Notes: generated by a model not told the origin, from the letters alone. 64,000 nt of DNA from Knoxdaviesia capensis (GCA_001510575.1 LNGK01000017.1:255194-319193), one strand, 5' to 3'; positions 36,440 to 45,383 are shown, counted from the stretch's first letter. Numbers and translations: made by a program.

Positions 36440-36704
36440 TATAGATCCCTAATAGGTTAGAGTATATTATAATTACGTATAAACGTATACTAATATACGT
36501 AGATACTACCTAGCGGTAAGTATTTAGGTATATATCTATATATATATAAATACCTTAAAGAGCTAGTAAAAGACCTATAAAAGGTAGATATCTACCNATC
36601 TTAAGATAGAAAAAATTTAAGCTTCCCTTTATATATATTTCTCTATACGTGCCTTATAATTATAACTTATTTATTAGTCCTTTAGACTATATATCTAGGA
36701 ATCA
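36440..36704 (+). repeat. 3' LTR of the inner Gypsy, with a 17-bp sequence gap
   Basis: It starts TATAGATCCC and ends GGAATCA. A single N at 36597 replaces GCGCTTTTATAGGAAAT, present in the other LTRs; restoring it gives 282 bp. The N is therefore an assembly artefact rather than a deletion. Confidence 0.85.
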
Positions 36705-36710
36705 TAACGG
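36705..36710. repeat. Right target duplication of the inner Gypsy
   Basis: TAACGG follows the inner 3' LTR and matches 26865-26870. Beyond it, 36711-36781 is the proximal leader of the outer Gypsy. Confidence 0.75.
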
Positions 36711-36781
36711 TTAGGCTTTAAAGGAAGGTTAATAAGAGATTAATAGTATAAGTATTACGCTTATAAAAAATTAATTTTTTA

Positions 36782-37063
36782 TAATTCCTAAATATATAGT
36801 CTAAAGGACTAATAAATAAGTTATAATTATAAGGCACGTATAGAGAAATATATATAAAGGGAAGCTTAAATTTTTTTTATCTTAAGATATTTCCTATAAA
36901 AGCGCGGTAGATATCTACCTTTTATAGGTCTTTTACTAGCTCTTTAAGGTATTTATATATATATAGATATATACCTAAATGCTTACCGCTAGGTAGTATC
37001 CACGTGTATTAGTATACGTTTATACGTAATTGCAATACACTCTGACCTATTTGGGGATCCACA
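36782..37063 (-). repeat. 5' LTR of the outer Gypsy (282 bp)
   Basis: It begins TAATTCC and ends GATCCACA on the plus strand, and is a direct repeat of 17402-17683. The far end keeps more CpA/TpG than its partner. A 22-bp perfect palindrome (36762-36783) straddles its inner edge. Confidence 0.85.
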
Positions 37064-37069
37064 CTAGCA

Positions 37070-38144
37070 CTACTATTACGAGTATTATTATTATTATTCT
37101 TATCGTTCGAACTAAACTTATTATTAGACTTAGAATTATCTCTTCTATCTAATTTCTTTATATCCTTCGTAACTCTCTTACGTTCTTAAAATAACTATAT
37201 TAATTATCTATAGTACTCGTTAGAAGTCCTATCTAACTATACTACGATACGCGTAGTAACTTACGTTTTAGTATTAAACGTATCTTTCGCTACTATTAGT
37301 AGTAGCACGGTCCTAATCTTATTAGTAATTTTAGCTCTATAACGCTAGACTTCTAGTTATTTTTAGTTAAAACGCGAAAGAAAGGTAATAAACTTTTTAC
37401 CCTTCTTTATTATATATATACTAATATCTAATAGGTCTTCTAATACTTAGAACTTAGTCTTCTAGCTATTATAGTTAAAACGATTAGATAACTTATTCTA
37501 GATATTAGAAACATTTACACTATTAACTATAATTTATTTTATAATACTAGATATATTCTTTAATATTTTACCTCTTACGAATAGATTATTTTACTTATCG
37601 AGATAACTAAAATTATTAGGCTTTAAACTAATACGGATAATTACGGTACGGAAAGATAAGGCCCACGCACGCTAAGTACGGCTATTAGTTAGCTAATATT
37701 ATTAGTTAAGTATCTACTTCTACTTAGAAAGATTAATTACTTAGTCTATGCTAGTTATTATAGGCGACGGAATAAAGTCCTCTATAACGACTGAATATAA
37801 AGACGGGGATAATACTATATAAGCGGAAGGAGGTCGTTATATTATAGCAGGTATACGAAAAAGACTAAGAAAACTCGGAATTATTAATTTTTTATTAGGA
37901 ACTAGTTAGGATTATTAATATTTAGTATTAGTAATCAATCTCTAATTAGAATCAGAATTAGAAACGGGAGAAGGGGAACGCGAGAATTCCGTTAGAGTTA
38001 ATAGAGTTATAACTTAAGAGTTTAATTAAATAACTAAGTCTATAGCAGTATTAGGGGCGGTTAAACGGCGACGGCTACTACGATTTATTATTAGTTTTAG
38101 TAGTTATATCGCTAATAGCTTTATAAGCTAGATTGCTAGCTTAT
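37070..38144 (-). pseudogene. Copia gag N-terminal relic
   Basis: This is the minus-strand continuation of 13547-17401 across the Gypsy insertion. The likely start is ATA at complement 38144-38142 (ATG before RIP), followed by a Gln/Ser-rich N-terminus in which most Gln codons are now stops. Together the two parts give about 1640 codons, typical for a Copia gag-pol polyprotein. The joined length is not an exact multiple of three, so one small indel or a misplaced boundary remains. Confidence 0.65.
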
Positions 38145-38227
38145 AGTAAATAGGAGGAAGAAAAGAAAAAAAAATAATTAGAAATAAAAAGAATAAAAAA
38201 GCAAATATAGTATTACTTAGATTAAAC

Positions 38228-38241
38228 TTAGTCTCATAATC
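38228..38241 (-). other. Copia primer-binding site resembling an initiator-tRNA half
   Basis: Directly inside the 5' LTR the minus strand reads GATTATGAGAC. Copia elements prime from the anticodon stem-loop of initiator tRNA-Met, whose complement contains TTATGAGCCC in fungi. TTATGAG is intact and most other differences are RIP-type. Confidence 0.5.
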
Positions 38242-38430
38242 TATTACTTAGTATAATAACGGAAGATAAATAAGTTAATAGAATTAAACTTAGGAATTAA
38301 GTAAAAAGTTAGATATAGGAGGAAGAAATAAGCTAGACTAGAAATAGACAGAAGTCCAGCATTTATAGGCTAGCCAGAACCAGGCTTCAGCCCAGGTCAC
38401 GTGATCCACGCATTTCCGTCCTTCCTTACA
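38242..38430 (-). repeat. 5' LTR of the Copia element (189 bp)
   Basis: It begins TATTA (TGTTG before RIP) and ends CTTACA. Relative to 13136-13324 it carries 13 G-to-A changes, all TpG to TpA, clustered in the first two thirds. Confidence 0.88.
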
Positions 38431-38435
38431 CTAAC
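38431..38435. repeat. Right 5-bp target-site duplication of the Copia element
   Basis: CTAAC matches 13131-13135. Normal host sequence resumes at once. Confidence 0.85.
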
Positions 38436-39079
38436 ATGCTCAGTCAGGCATCCCCTCCGTGTAAAGCTTCTGACATCACGCAAATATAGGGCCACGCCGC
38501 CGCTGCGCGCGCGGTACGTAGCTCTAAGGCCGAGGAAAAAAATGAACTTGGAAGCACAGGGTCTAACCCTACTATTGCCTTGGATTTTAGCTTTATTTTG
38601 CATCCTGATCTTAGTCTTAGTCTGCGGCTATGCCCGGCTGTCTTACCTCTTTTTCGTAGGGTTCTTAGGGTCCCGAAGACATAAGCTAAAAGCTGACATA
38701 ATCAAACTCTCCCTCTCCGATAGTAGATCCGTCCTAATATGGTGTGGAAGAGGATGTTATGCTTACGTACACACTTCTTTTATATAACACCTAGCAGAAT
38801 ATCATTCTACATCGTTGACCGCTAATGCCAATGTCTTTTCTCTATTTGGTTGAATCATCAATCTTCACACCAAGTTTTTTCTATACGGAATATTTTGGGT
38901 TTTTGCTGCATACAAAGCACATTCCACATTCTACACGTGCACCTTCAAATTATTTAACTTTTTATCGATTGTTTCTCTTTTTTCTCAGGCTATATCATCC
39001 CCTCCCCCTCAATTAAGTGTTTCCTTCTTTATCGTTCCTGCATGGTGACAACCATGACCACTACCGATACCCCACCAGC
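38436..39079 (+). promoter_or_regulatory. nudF promoter and leader
   Basis: Only 644 bp separate the transposon nest from the nudF ATG. The stretch has normal CpA/TpG content. A C-rich tract at 38999-39010 may mark the transcript leader. The 128-codon ORF near 38401 starts inside the LTR and has no known domain, so I do not call it a gene. A 21-codon upstream ORF (39042-39107) overlaps the main start. Confidence 0.5.
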
Positions 39080-39107
39080 ATGGCCCCAAGCATTGGACCG
39101 ACCTTGA
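39042..39107 (+). promoter_or_regulatory. Upstream ORF overlapping the nudF start
   Basis: ATG at 39042 opens a 21-codon frame ending TGA at 39105-39107, out of frame with and overlapping the nudF ATG at 39080. A second in-frame ATG at 39054 has a good context (A at -3). If the transcript starts upstream, this uORF would lower nudF translation. The transcript start is not known. Confidence 0.4.
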
Positions 39108-40788
39108 CCAGCCGGCAAGCTGAAGAATTGTAAGTAGACGATAGTGGTGCTTTCTGGCGAGATGTCTTTTGATATCTGGGTGTTTAAGTGGTTGCTCAGC
39201 GCATCGTTGTGGTGCTGCGTTCTCCCCCTCTCGATATCGTTGTTGGAATATCATCTGCTGAGAAGTGCCCCCCCTCACCTATTCACACATCTTCTTTTTT
39301 TCTTGTATCTGTCTAGACACAAATCGATAATTGCCTACCTCGTATCAAATAACCTATCAAGCTCTGCCACTGCCCTGCGGACAGAGTTGAACCTTGGCGA
39401 AGATGTGTTCGATGCTGCTACGGCGTCGAAGTATGAAACTCTGCTCGAAAAGAAATGGACGAGCATAGTGCGGTTACAGAAGAAGGTGTGTACTATATAT
39501 GCCCTCTCTCTACTGGCAACCTGGCTATCCTTGGGATACAAAATAGGCCGGGATACTAATCTAGCACGCACACTCTCTCAACTCACAGATCATGGACCTC
39601 GAAGCCAAGAATCTTGCCCTCCAATCCGAAGTTGACAGCGCCACACCTACATCCCTCTCAAGACGAAATCAAGACCCCGCCGCTTGGCTCCCCCGAGCCC
39701 CTCCCCGACACACCCTCGAATCCCACCGGGACACTATAAACTGCGTGGCTTTCCACCCCATCTTCTCCTCCATTGCCTCCGGCTCCGACGACTTTACCAT
39801 CAAAATCTGGGACTGGGAACTTGGCGAGCTTGAACGGACCATAAAGGGTCACACAAGAGCCGTTCTCGATGTCGATTATGGCGGCCCCCGCGGCGGCATC
39901 CTGCTGGCCTCCTGTAGCTCGGATCTTACCATCAAGCTGTGGGACCCCAGCGACGAGTACAAGAACATCAGAACCCTCCCGGGTCACGACCACAGCGTTA
40001 GTGCCGTGCGGTTCATCCCCGGAGGCAACCTGCTCGCCAGCGCCAGCCGCGACAAGACGCTGAAGATCTGGGACGTCAGCACCGGCTTCTGCGTGAAGAC
40101 TCTGCACGGCCACCTGGCCTGGGTGCGCGACGTGTGCCCGTCGATCGACGGCCGCTACCTCCTGTCTACCGGCGACGACATGACCGCGAGAATATGGGAC
40201 ATCTCCGCCGCCACGCCCGAAGAGAAACAAGCCATGGTGGGCCACTCGCACTTCAACGAGTGCTGCGCCATTGCGCCTCCCTCGTCGTACCAGTACTTCG
40301 CCCCGCTCGCCGGCCTCAAGAAATCCCCGCCGGCCACCAGCACCGCCGAGTTCATGGCCACCGGGTCGCGCGACAACACCATCAAGCTGTGGGATGCGCG
40401 CGGCACGTGTCTGCGCACGCTCGTCGGCCACGACAGCTGGGTGCGGTCGCTGGTGTTCCACCCCGGCGGCAAGTACTTGCTCTCGGTGTCGGACGACAAG
40501 ACCCTCCGCTGCTGGGACCTCAGCCAGGACGGCAAATGCGTCAAGACGCTCTCCGATACCCACGAGCGCTTCGTCACGTGTCTGCGCTGGGCGCCCGGCA
40601 TCGTCAAGAACCCCGCGGCCGCCGTCACGCCCGGCGGTGCTGGTGACGCCCAGAACGGGGACACCAACGGGACGCCCAAGAAAACTACGGCCCTAGGCGC
40701 AAGTGCTCCGACGGCGCCTGAGGTGCAGATTCGCTGTGTGATTGCTACGGGAGGCGTGGACTGGAAGCTGAGGATTTTTGCAAATTGA
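39080..40788 (+). CDS. nudF: LIS1/PAC1 nuclear distribution protein (dynein regulator)
   Basis: Exons 39080-39129, 39317-39485 and 39589-40788 give 472 aa. Introns are GTAAGT..CTAG and GTGTGT..ACAG, the second with branch TACTAAT. Exon 1 encodes a short N-terminus ending T-S-R-Q-A-E-E-L. Exon 2 completes the LisH dimerisation motif (HKSIIAYLVSNNL) and begins the coiled coil (LEKKWTSIVRLQKK), which exon 3 continues to about residue 90. Seven WD40 repeats follow (about 105-472), closing with units such as IKIWDWE, IKLWDPS, LKIWDVS, ARIWDIS, IKLWDAR, LRCWDLS and LRIFAN. LIS1 binds the dynein motor domain with NudE, and in filamentous fungi it is needed for nuclear migration and hyphal growth. 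Sequence and length match Aspergillus NudF closely. The gene appears intact despite the adjacent transposon nest. Confidence 0.95.
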
Positions 40789-41550
40789 TGCCGGATACCT
40801 GTTGACTCACTCCCTTCTTGTTTCTCATCTATATGGGCTGTTCCCTACCCGGTATCACTTTTTTTTTTTTTTTCCCTTCTTGTATCTAACGCCGTACCCT
40901 CCCACTGTCTCCTTTTTTTCATGTTCGTTTTCTGCTCTCTTCTTCTTACCGCTTTTCCTTATGCATTCTTCGTTTTCTTTTCTTTTTGATTCTGTCGTCC
41001 CTTTTGGTTGTGTGTCGTTCCAGATGCAAGTCCCGCAAAAGGGACTTTGCTCTGATTGTACGGAAGACGCTGTAGATTGATGTGACCGAATCAAATGTTG
41101 GGATGAGACAGAACCTGATGTTCATCAGAGGCGGGGCTTGAGACTGTTCTTTTTAGTGCGTGTGCGTATGTGCATTTTCGGTGTTCTCTGTGTTCTGGAT
41201 ATTATTGATGTAGTGCGTTTTTTTCTTTTTCGTCTTCATATATATAAACTCTTGATTCGGTTCAGGTTCCCATGTCAGAGAGAGACGTCCTAATAGTTCT
41301 CCGTCTCGTCTTTTGGATGGGAGCGAAGCAAGCACCTTCTGATCGACCTGGCCCAAACCCTAACTTATAGGGTTAAGCTGAACCGAAGAGGACAAAACTC
41401 TCCGTCCTGATCACGCGTTTGCTCTCCCTTCCTCAACCTCCCAGATATCGCACGCAGAACCACAGATGGTCCACTTTCTCCGATCATAAATCACAGCCGG
41501 TTTTAGTTTGAATAACATTTCCCCAGAAGACCCCGAAATACCGGCTCGTG
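40789..41550. other. Intergenic region between nudF and the polyprenol reductase gene
   Basis: A T-rich 3' UTR-like stretch (40855-40990) is followed by the next promoter. An inverted pair of telomere-like boxes, AACCCTA and TAGGGTT, lies at 41356-41374, about 180 bp before the next ATG. No gene is seen. Confidence 0.5.
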
Positions 41551-42594
41551 ATGGCCGGCTTCCAGTTGCCGGAGCTCGCGCTCACCGTGCGCCCGTCCAC
41601 GCTCTGCCGGGTCTTCTTCCTCCTGATCGGGACCACCTTCCCGGTGCTCCAGGTGGTTCCGCGCACACTCAAAGACACGCTGCTCGTCTACGGGCCCCGC
41701 ACAACCGCGGCGGCCCCAAGGTCCTCTTCCTCGTCGGCGTCTGGCGGCGTTCTGGACGCTGCTGCGCGGGGCGTGACGTCCATACTGGCGGCCTGTGGGC
41801 TGCTGGTACGTGTTCCGCACGCGTGGTTTGCGCATTTCTACGTGGCGCTGGCGGTGTTTGCGGCGGTCTGGGTGCAGCAGTTCGTGTCTCATGGCGCGGC
41901 GATGCAGATGCTGGCGCAGTGGGAGACCGCTGCCAACACCGCTGACGATGATGGTGGGAGTGGCGTGCCGCTGGTTCGGCTGGGGCTGGTGGCGGCCATG
42001 CTGGGGGTGCAGGCGCTGCGGCGGCTCGCGGAGAATCTGGTGGTGTGGAAGCCGTCGGGTGCGACGATGTTGGGGTTGCACTGGGTGGTTTCGATGGCGG
42101 TTTACGCGGTTCTCGGCGTCAGCGTGTGGATTGAGGCTTCAGGTACGTCGAACACTACCCCAAAACTTGTGGTTTTCCAAGAGCTAACATAACCGCGCAA
42201 AGACTCGATACTGAGCGGCCACTTCCCGCACGAAGCCCCCCTCACAACCGCACTCCGCGTGGTCCCACCATTCGCCCTGTTCACCTGGGCCTCCGTCCAG
42301 CAGAATCGGTGCCACCAGCACTTGGCCAGCCTAAAGAAGTACTCGCTGCCCACGCAGGGCCTGTTCAGAGTGCTGGTGTGTCCGCACTACACGTGCGAAT
42401 GCCTCATCTACATCAGCTTGGCAGTGATAGGGGCCCCGGTTGGGCAAGTAGCGAACTCCACGCTGCTCTGCTTCCTCTATTTCACCGTGTGCAACCTCGG
42501 TGCCACGGCACATTCCACCAAGGAGTGGTATACTGGCAAGTTTGGCGCGGATTCGGTGGCGGAGAAGTGGAGAATGATCCCCTTCGTCTTTTAA
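41551..42594 (+). CDS. dfg10: Polyprenol reductase, DFG10/SRD5A3 family
   Basis: Exons 41551-42142 and 42203-42594 give 327 aa. The 60-nt intron is GTACGT..AAAG with branch GCTAAC. The protein is hydrophobic with about six membrane segments. The C-terminal part is a steroid 5-alpha-reductase domain: a GLFRVLVCPHYTCE block, then HSTKEWY and the extreme C-terminal IPFVF, the signatures of the DFG10/SRD5A3 branch. These ER enzymes take part in making dolichol from polyprenol, the lipid carrier for N-glycosylation and O-mannosylation; yeast dfg10 mutants are impaired in filamentous growth. The N-terminal half is variable and Ser-rich at about 50-65. Its stop lies only 83 bp from the stop of the convergent gene at 42678. 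Confidence 0.88.
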
Positions 42595-42677
42595 ACATAG
42601 TCCTCTACAGTTATGTCAAGAGCGATTTCGTTCTTTTCAGCGGCATGTTTCTTTCTGAGCACTATCTAAGGACACCC

Positions 42678-43680
42678 CTAACGCCGCCGCAGCGGATTGA
42701 TCTTGCTACCCAACTTGGACACCTTGAGCACATCGCGATAGGTCAGACTGGTGCGGTACTCGCGGGTATGCGTCCCGCCGGCAAAGGCCTCTTCGCCGGA
42801 CCGCCGGAGCAGCTCCCAGTTCGCCACGGTGTCGGCCGACAGGTCGACGTCCTGCTCGGTGTCGGCGATGCCGTGCAGGTACGATGTGTACAGGTCGGCG
42901 GTGGTGATCAGCAGGCTGCGGGGCTCCTGCAGGATGCGCCAGCGCGGCGCCGGGTTCACGGCGCCGTCGTCTTTGCCCTCGTGGATGGCGAGGCACAGGC
43001 TCGAGCCCAGGCTCACTGTGCACACTACCGGGTGGTAGGCGGAACCGTCCTGTTGAGTATATGAGCACCAAGAAACAAAAACACCAGGTCCAGGTCATTT
43101 GTGAAGGGGCCTAACGTGAAATACAATCATTTGGGGATGGGGCCTTCTGATATTTACCTTGTGCGGCATGATTCCAACGCCGGGCGGATACTCGTTGATC
43201 AAGACATGGTTGGGTTTCTTGTGCGGGCTGTCTGAGAACAGGTTTATCGACTGGTCGCCGTCTTTGAAGCGCGGGATCGACAGCAGTCGGGGGAGCACCG
43301 GGTCTTCCAGCCATGCGGGGAGGGACGCATCCAGCAGGGTGTTTTTGACGAGGTCCGACGGCCACGTTTGCAGACGGCGGTGGGTGAGTTGCTTCCACCG
43401 GGGCTTGGGAGCAGTTGATATCTAGAATATTGGAAGCAAACGCAGCTCACGGCATGGAGCCACATGTATACAAGAGTGAGTAAGAGGCCAACCTGACCCG
43501 ACCGGATCCTTTAATTAGGGGTGATCCCACCTTGTCGAGGAGAAATCTCTCTTCTCCGGCACTGATGAAGTTGGGGATGTAAAAAGCGGTGGATGGAAGC
43601 CGGGATATCACGGCATCTTCAAGAGAAGCTGGAAGCACGACATCAGTGGAGTCGAGGCTAGTTGATGCCGGAGCAGCCAT
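42678..43680 (-). CDS. alkbh6: AlkB-family 2-oxoglutarate/Fe(II) dioxygenase, ALKBH6 type
   Basis: Minus-strand exons are 43680-43531, 43421-43158 and 43049-42678, giving 261 aa. Introns of 109 and 108 nt have GTGGGA..TCTAG and GTAAAT..ACAG ends, and all junctions are phase 0. The fold signature is complete: NHVLINEYPPGVGIMPH, iron ligands His137 and Asp139 (HxD), distal His197 in SYLHG, and Arg237/Arg243 of the R-x5-R 2-oxoglutarate motif. Segments such as APKPRWKQL and WLEDPVLPRL match the ALKBH6 subgroup rather than DNA-repair AlkB. The substrate of this subgroup is poorly defined; nucleic-acid demethylation is inferred. The second intron splits the HxD motif between Lys138 and Asp139. Confidence 0.9.
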
Positions 43681-45383
43681 GGTGGGATGAGAAGAGAGGA
43701 ATTGCTGGAGTTGTGTTCAGATAGAAAATACCAGAGAGAAACACGAGAGCAAACGCAGGAAAGTAACTCTGAATGAGAAGCCAAAAATAGAGATCATGTT
43801 TAAAAGCTTCTTGCCGTCAAGCTTATAAAGCTCGGGCGAGTAGGTCCCTAAGACAAACGATCGTGTGACTGGCGGGGTTGGGGCTGAAAGTATCGGGCCA
43901 TTTCGTTGTCTAGGGTTAGGGTTGCTGTAAGTGCGTGTCCCAGCAAGAAGGGGATGGAGATATGTCTTGGACCGAGCAGCTTCGCTACACGTATTTCTCA
44001 GTACCTTTGGATGCATCCTACTCTGTTTATCAAGGGTGTTGATTATGCTACTTCTTTTACTAGTAAACCCCCAGTATTCATTGACCATAGTCGACGGAAA
44101 AGCAAGGAAGGGAGGAGGAGGAAGTTCAGCCTTTGCTAGATCTTCTGCAGCTTCCCAGCTCAGAATTGAGTGGCGTCCTGCAAAGTCGGGAGCTGCGGAC
44201 GTGTGTTCCACTGTTCATCATGTTCCAGAGATGGATCCGCTAAATATATGTGAAGCGTAGCGGGAGTCGGTGTCTGGGTATGTATTTTCTTCACGCCGGC
44301 GCAGGCCATTGGTACATCTCCGTCACGCTGCTCGGCCGACGTCGACGGGAAAATGTGAGCATGAGGGAAGCGGGCGGTTGGGGCCCGACTCCAGTTTTGT
44401 ATATCCGCGACTTGGGTGACCTTCCGAGATGTTCGGGCTCGATGGGGTGGGTGGGGGAAGAGAAGAAGGGGAGGAAGAGTCCCGGAAATGGCGGGGAGAG
44501 GCTGATCTATTTCTACTTTCCAGAAGATCGACTAGATCAGAGGAACATGGAGAACTGCTTGGTATAGGTCACGCCGTATCATTTCGGCCGGTTGGTCTCC
44601 TCCCAGGTTTCCTGGTACACTGTAAATCAGGAGAAGAGACACACAGCACACAACAAGAACCCCAGGCTCAGAACGACGGCACACCTTGACACCAGACTTG
44701 CAGAGAGACTCAAATTCTTCATCCCCCGATAATCTCCCTCCCATGGATCTTCACAGACGATCGCCGCGGCCCAGAAAAAAAGTCTTGGTAGTCCACCCGG
44801 TTCCAAACGGAGGCTTGGTGTGTGTCTCATCCAACGCGTACTTCTCCCGATATTTACCCGCAGTGCCAACTCAGCCTCGCTCAGGGGAAAAAGTCAAAAA
44901 AAAGGTACGAACGGCGCGGCGCGTATGGAGCATTTTCCACGATTCCTTGTATGTAGACTTTTTTCCTTGGTTACATTTTGTATCCTCCGGGACCCTCCTG
45001 CATTTCGTTCCTTCCCTCTTTCTCTCTTTTTCCTTCACCTTGGCATTGCCGCTACCTTTTTTTGATATACATCTCGACGTTCTTTTTTTTCTTCTCCAGA
45101 TATCAAATCTTGCATTCCAGGCAAAGGCTGCAGTCACTCTTTACGCTGTACCCGTCCGTTCTCTACCTTTCTCTTCTCGTCGTTCATTTCCCTCTCCTTA
45201 CTGTCTTTTCTTTTTCAACTTCGTGTGTGCACCATCTCGCGTTTGCTCTGTCTCCATCCGGTATACACTACTCTAGAATCTTATCGACAAGCCCCAGCAA
45301 CCTCCGTCCGCATCTCACTCTTCTGTTCTCGCTCTGTCTCTCTCTCTCTCTCGATTTATCTTCACCCCACAAACACACCAACC
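43681..45383. promoter_or_regulatory. Divergent intergenic region, alkbh6 and small GPI protein
   Basis: 1.7 kb between two divergent genes. A telomere-like TAGGGTTAGGGTT lies at 43911-43923. From about 44940 to 45370 the plus strand is strongly CT-rich, as in leaders of the other surface-protein genes here, and ends in CACCAACC ATG. ORFs in this stretch have low-complexity or unrecognisable translations, so I call no gene. Confidence 0.5.
43911..43923. repeat. Telomere-like motif, two TTAGGG units
   Basis: TAGGGTTAGGGTT lies about 230 bp upstream of the alkbh6 start. Confidence 0.65.

Larger units (their letters stand above)
26871..36704 (+). mobile_element. Inner Gypsy-type LTR retrotransposon, plus strand, same family as its host
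   Basis: The 5' LTR starts at 26871 and runs into the assembly gap. The body resumes at 27398 and the 3' LTR is 36440-36704. The order on the plus strand is leader, gag, protease, RT, RNase H, integrase, ORF3, LTR. It inserted into the 5' leader of an opposite-facing copy, producing a head-to-head palindrome with about 9-kb arms. The readable part of its 5' LTR keeps TpG and CpA dinucleotides that other copies have lost, so this end is the least mutated. All ORFs are broken. Confidence 0.85.
17402..37063 (-). mobile_element. Outer Gypsy-type LTR retrotransposon, minus strand, interrupted by a second copy
   Basis: Its LTRs are 17402-17683 and 36782-37063 (282 bp each, same orientation). Its body is 17684-26870 plus 36705-36781, and the intervening 26871-36704 is a later insertion of the same family in opposite orientation. 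Its own length is about 9.8 kb. It integrated into the Copia gag just upstream of the zinc knuckle. All coding is RIP-degraded. By symmetry with the inner copy, gag-pol is at about 19.9-25.8 kb and the extra ORF at 17961-19124, both on the minus strand. Confidence 0.85.
13136..38430 (-). mobile_element. RIP-mutated Copia-type LTR retrotransposon carrying two nested Gypsy elements
   Basis: The whole 25.3-kb AT-rich block is bounded by two direct 189-bp LTRs and a CTAAC duplication, so it is one insertion locus. Removing the nested Gypsy DNA (17402-37069 including one target copy) leaves about 5.6 kb, the usual size of a Copia element. On the minus strand the order is LTR (38430-38242), tRNA-like primer site, gag, interruption, rest of gag with a CCHC knuckle, pol with a Copia-type RT motif and the ADILTKPL-like end, polypurine tract, then LTR (13324-13136). 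CpA and TpG are almost absent inside while TpA and CpG abound, which is the RIP signature. Every reading frame is broken, so the element is dead. It sits in a host intergenic region of about 1.3 kb and breaks no gene. Confidence 0.9.

Noticed and set aside
13400..38200. Possibility that the AT-rich block is a centromere or mitochondrial insertion
   Set aside because: LTRs, target duplications and degenerate gag-pol motifs account for essentially all of it, and CpG is plentiful while CpA/TpG are lost, which is RIP rather than mitochondrial composition.
38401..38787. 128-codon frame with a hydrophobic stretch just right of the transposon nest
   Set aside because: It begins inside the Copia LTR. 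The part from 38541 has one Leu-rich stretch but no family match, and the region is most simply the nudF promoter.
39658..40563. 301-codon minus-strand frame opposite nudF
   Set aside because: A shadow of the WD40 repeats on the coding strand.
43717..44211. 164-codon minus-strand frame upstream of alkbh6
   Set aside because: No domain, no intron logic, and it crosses a telomere-like motif; likely promoter DNA.
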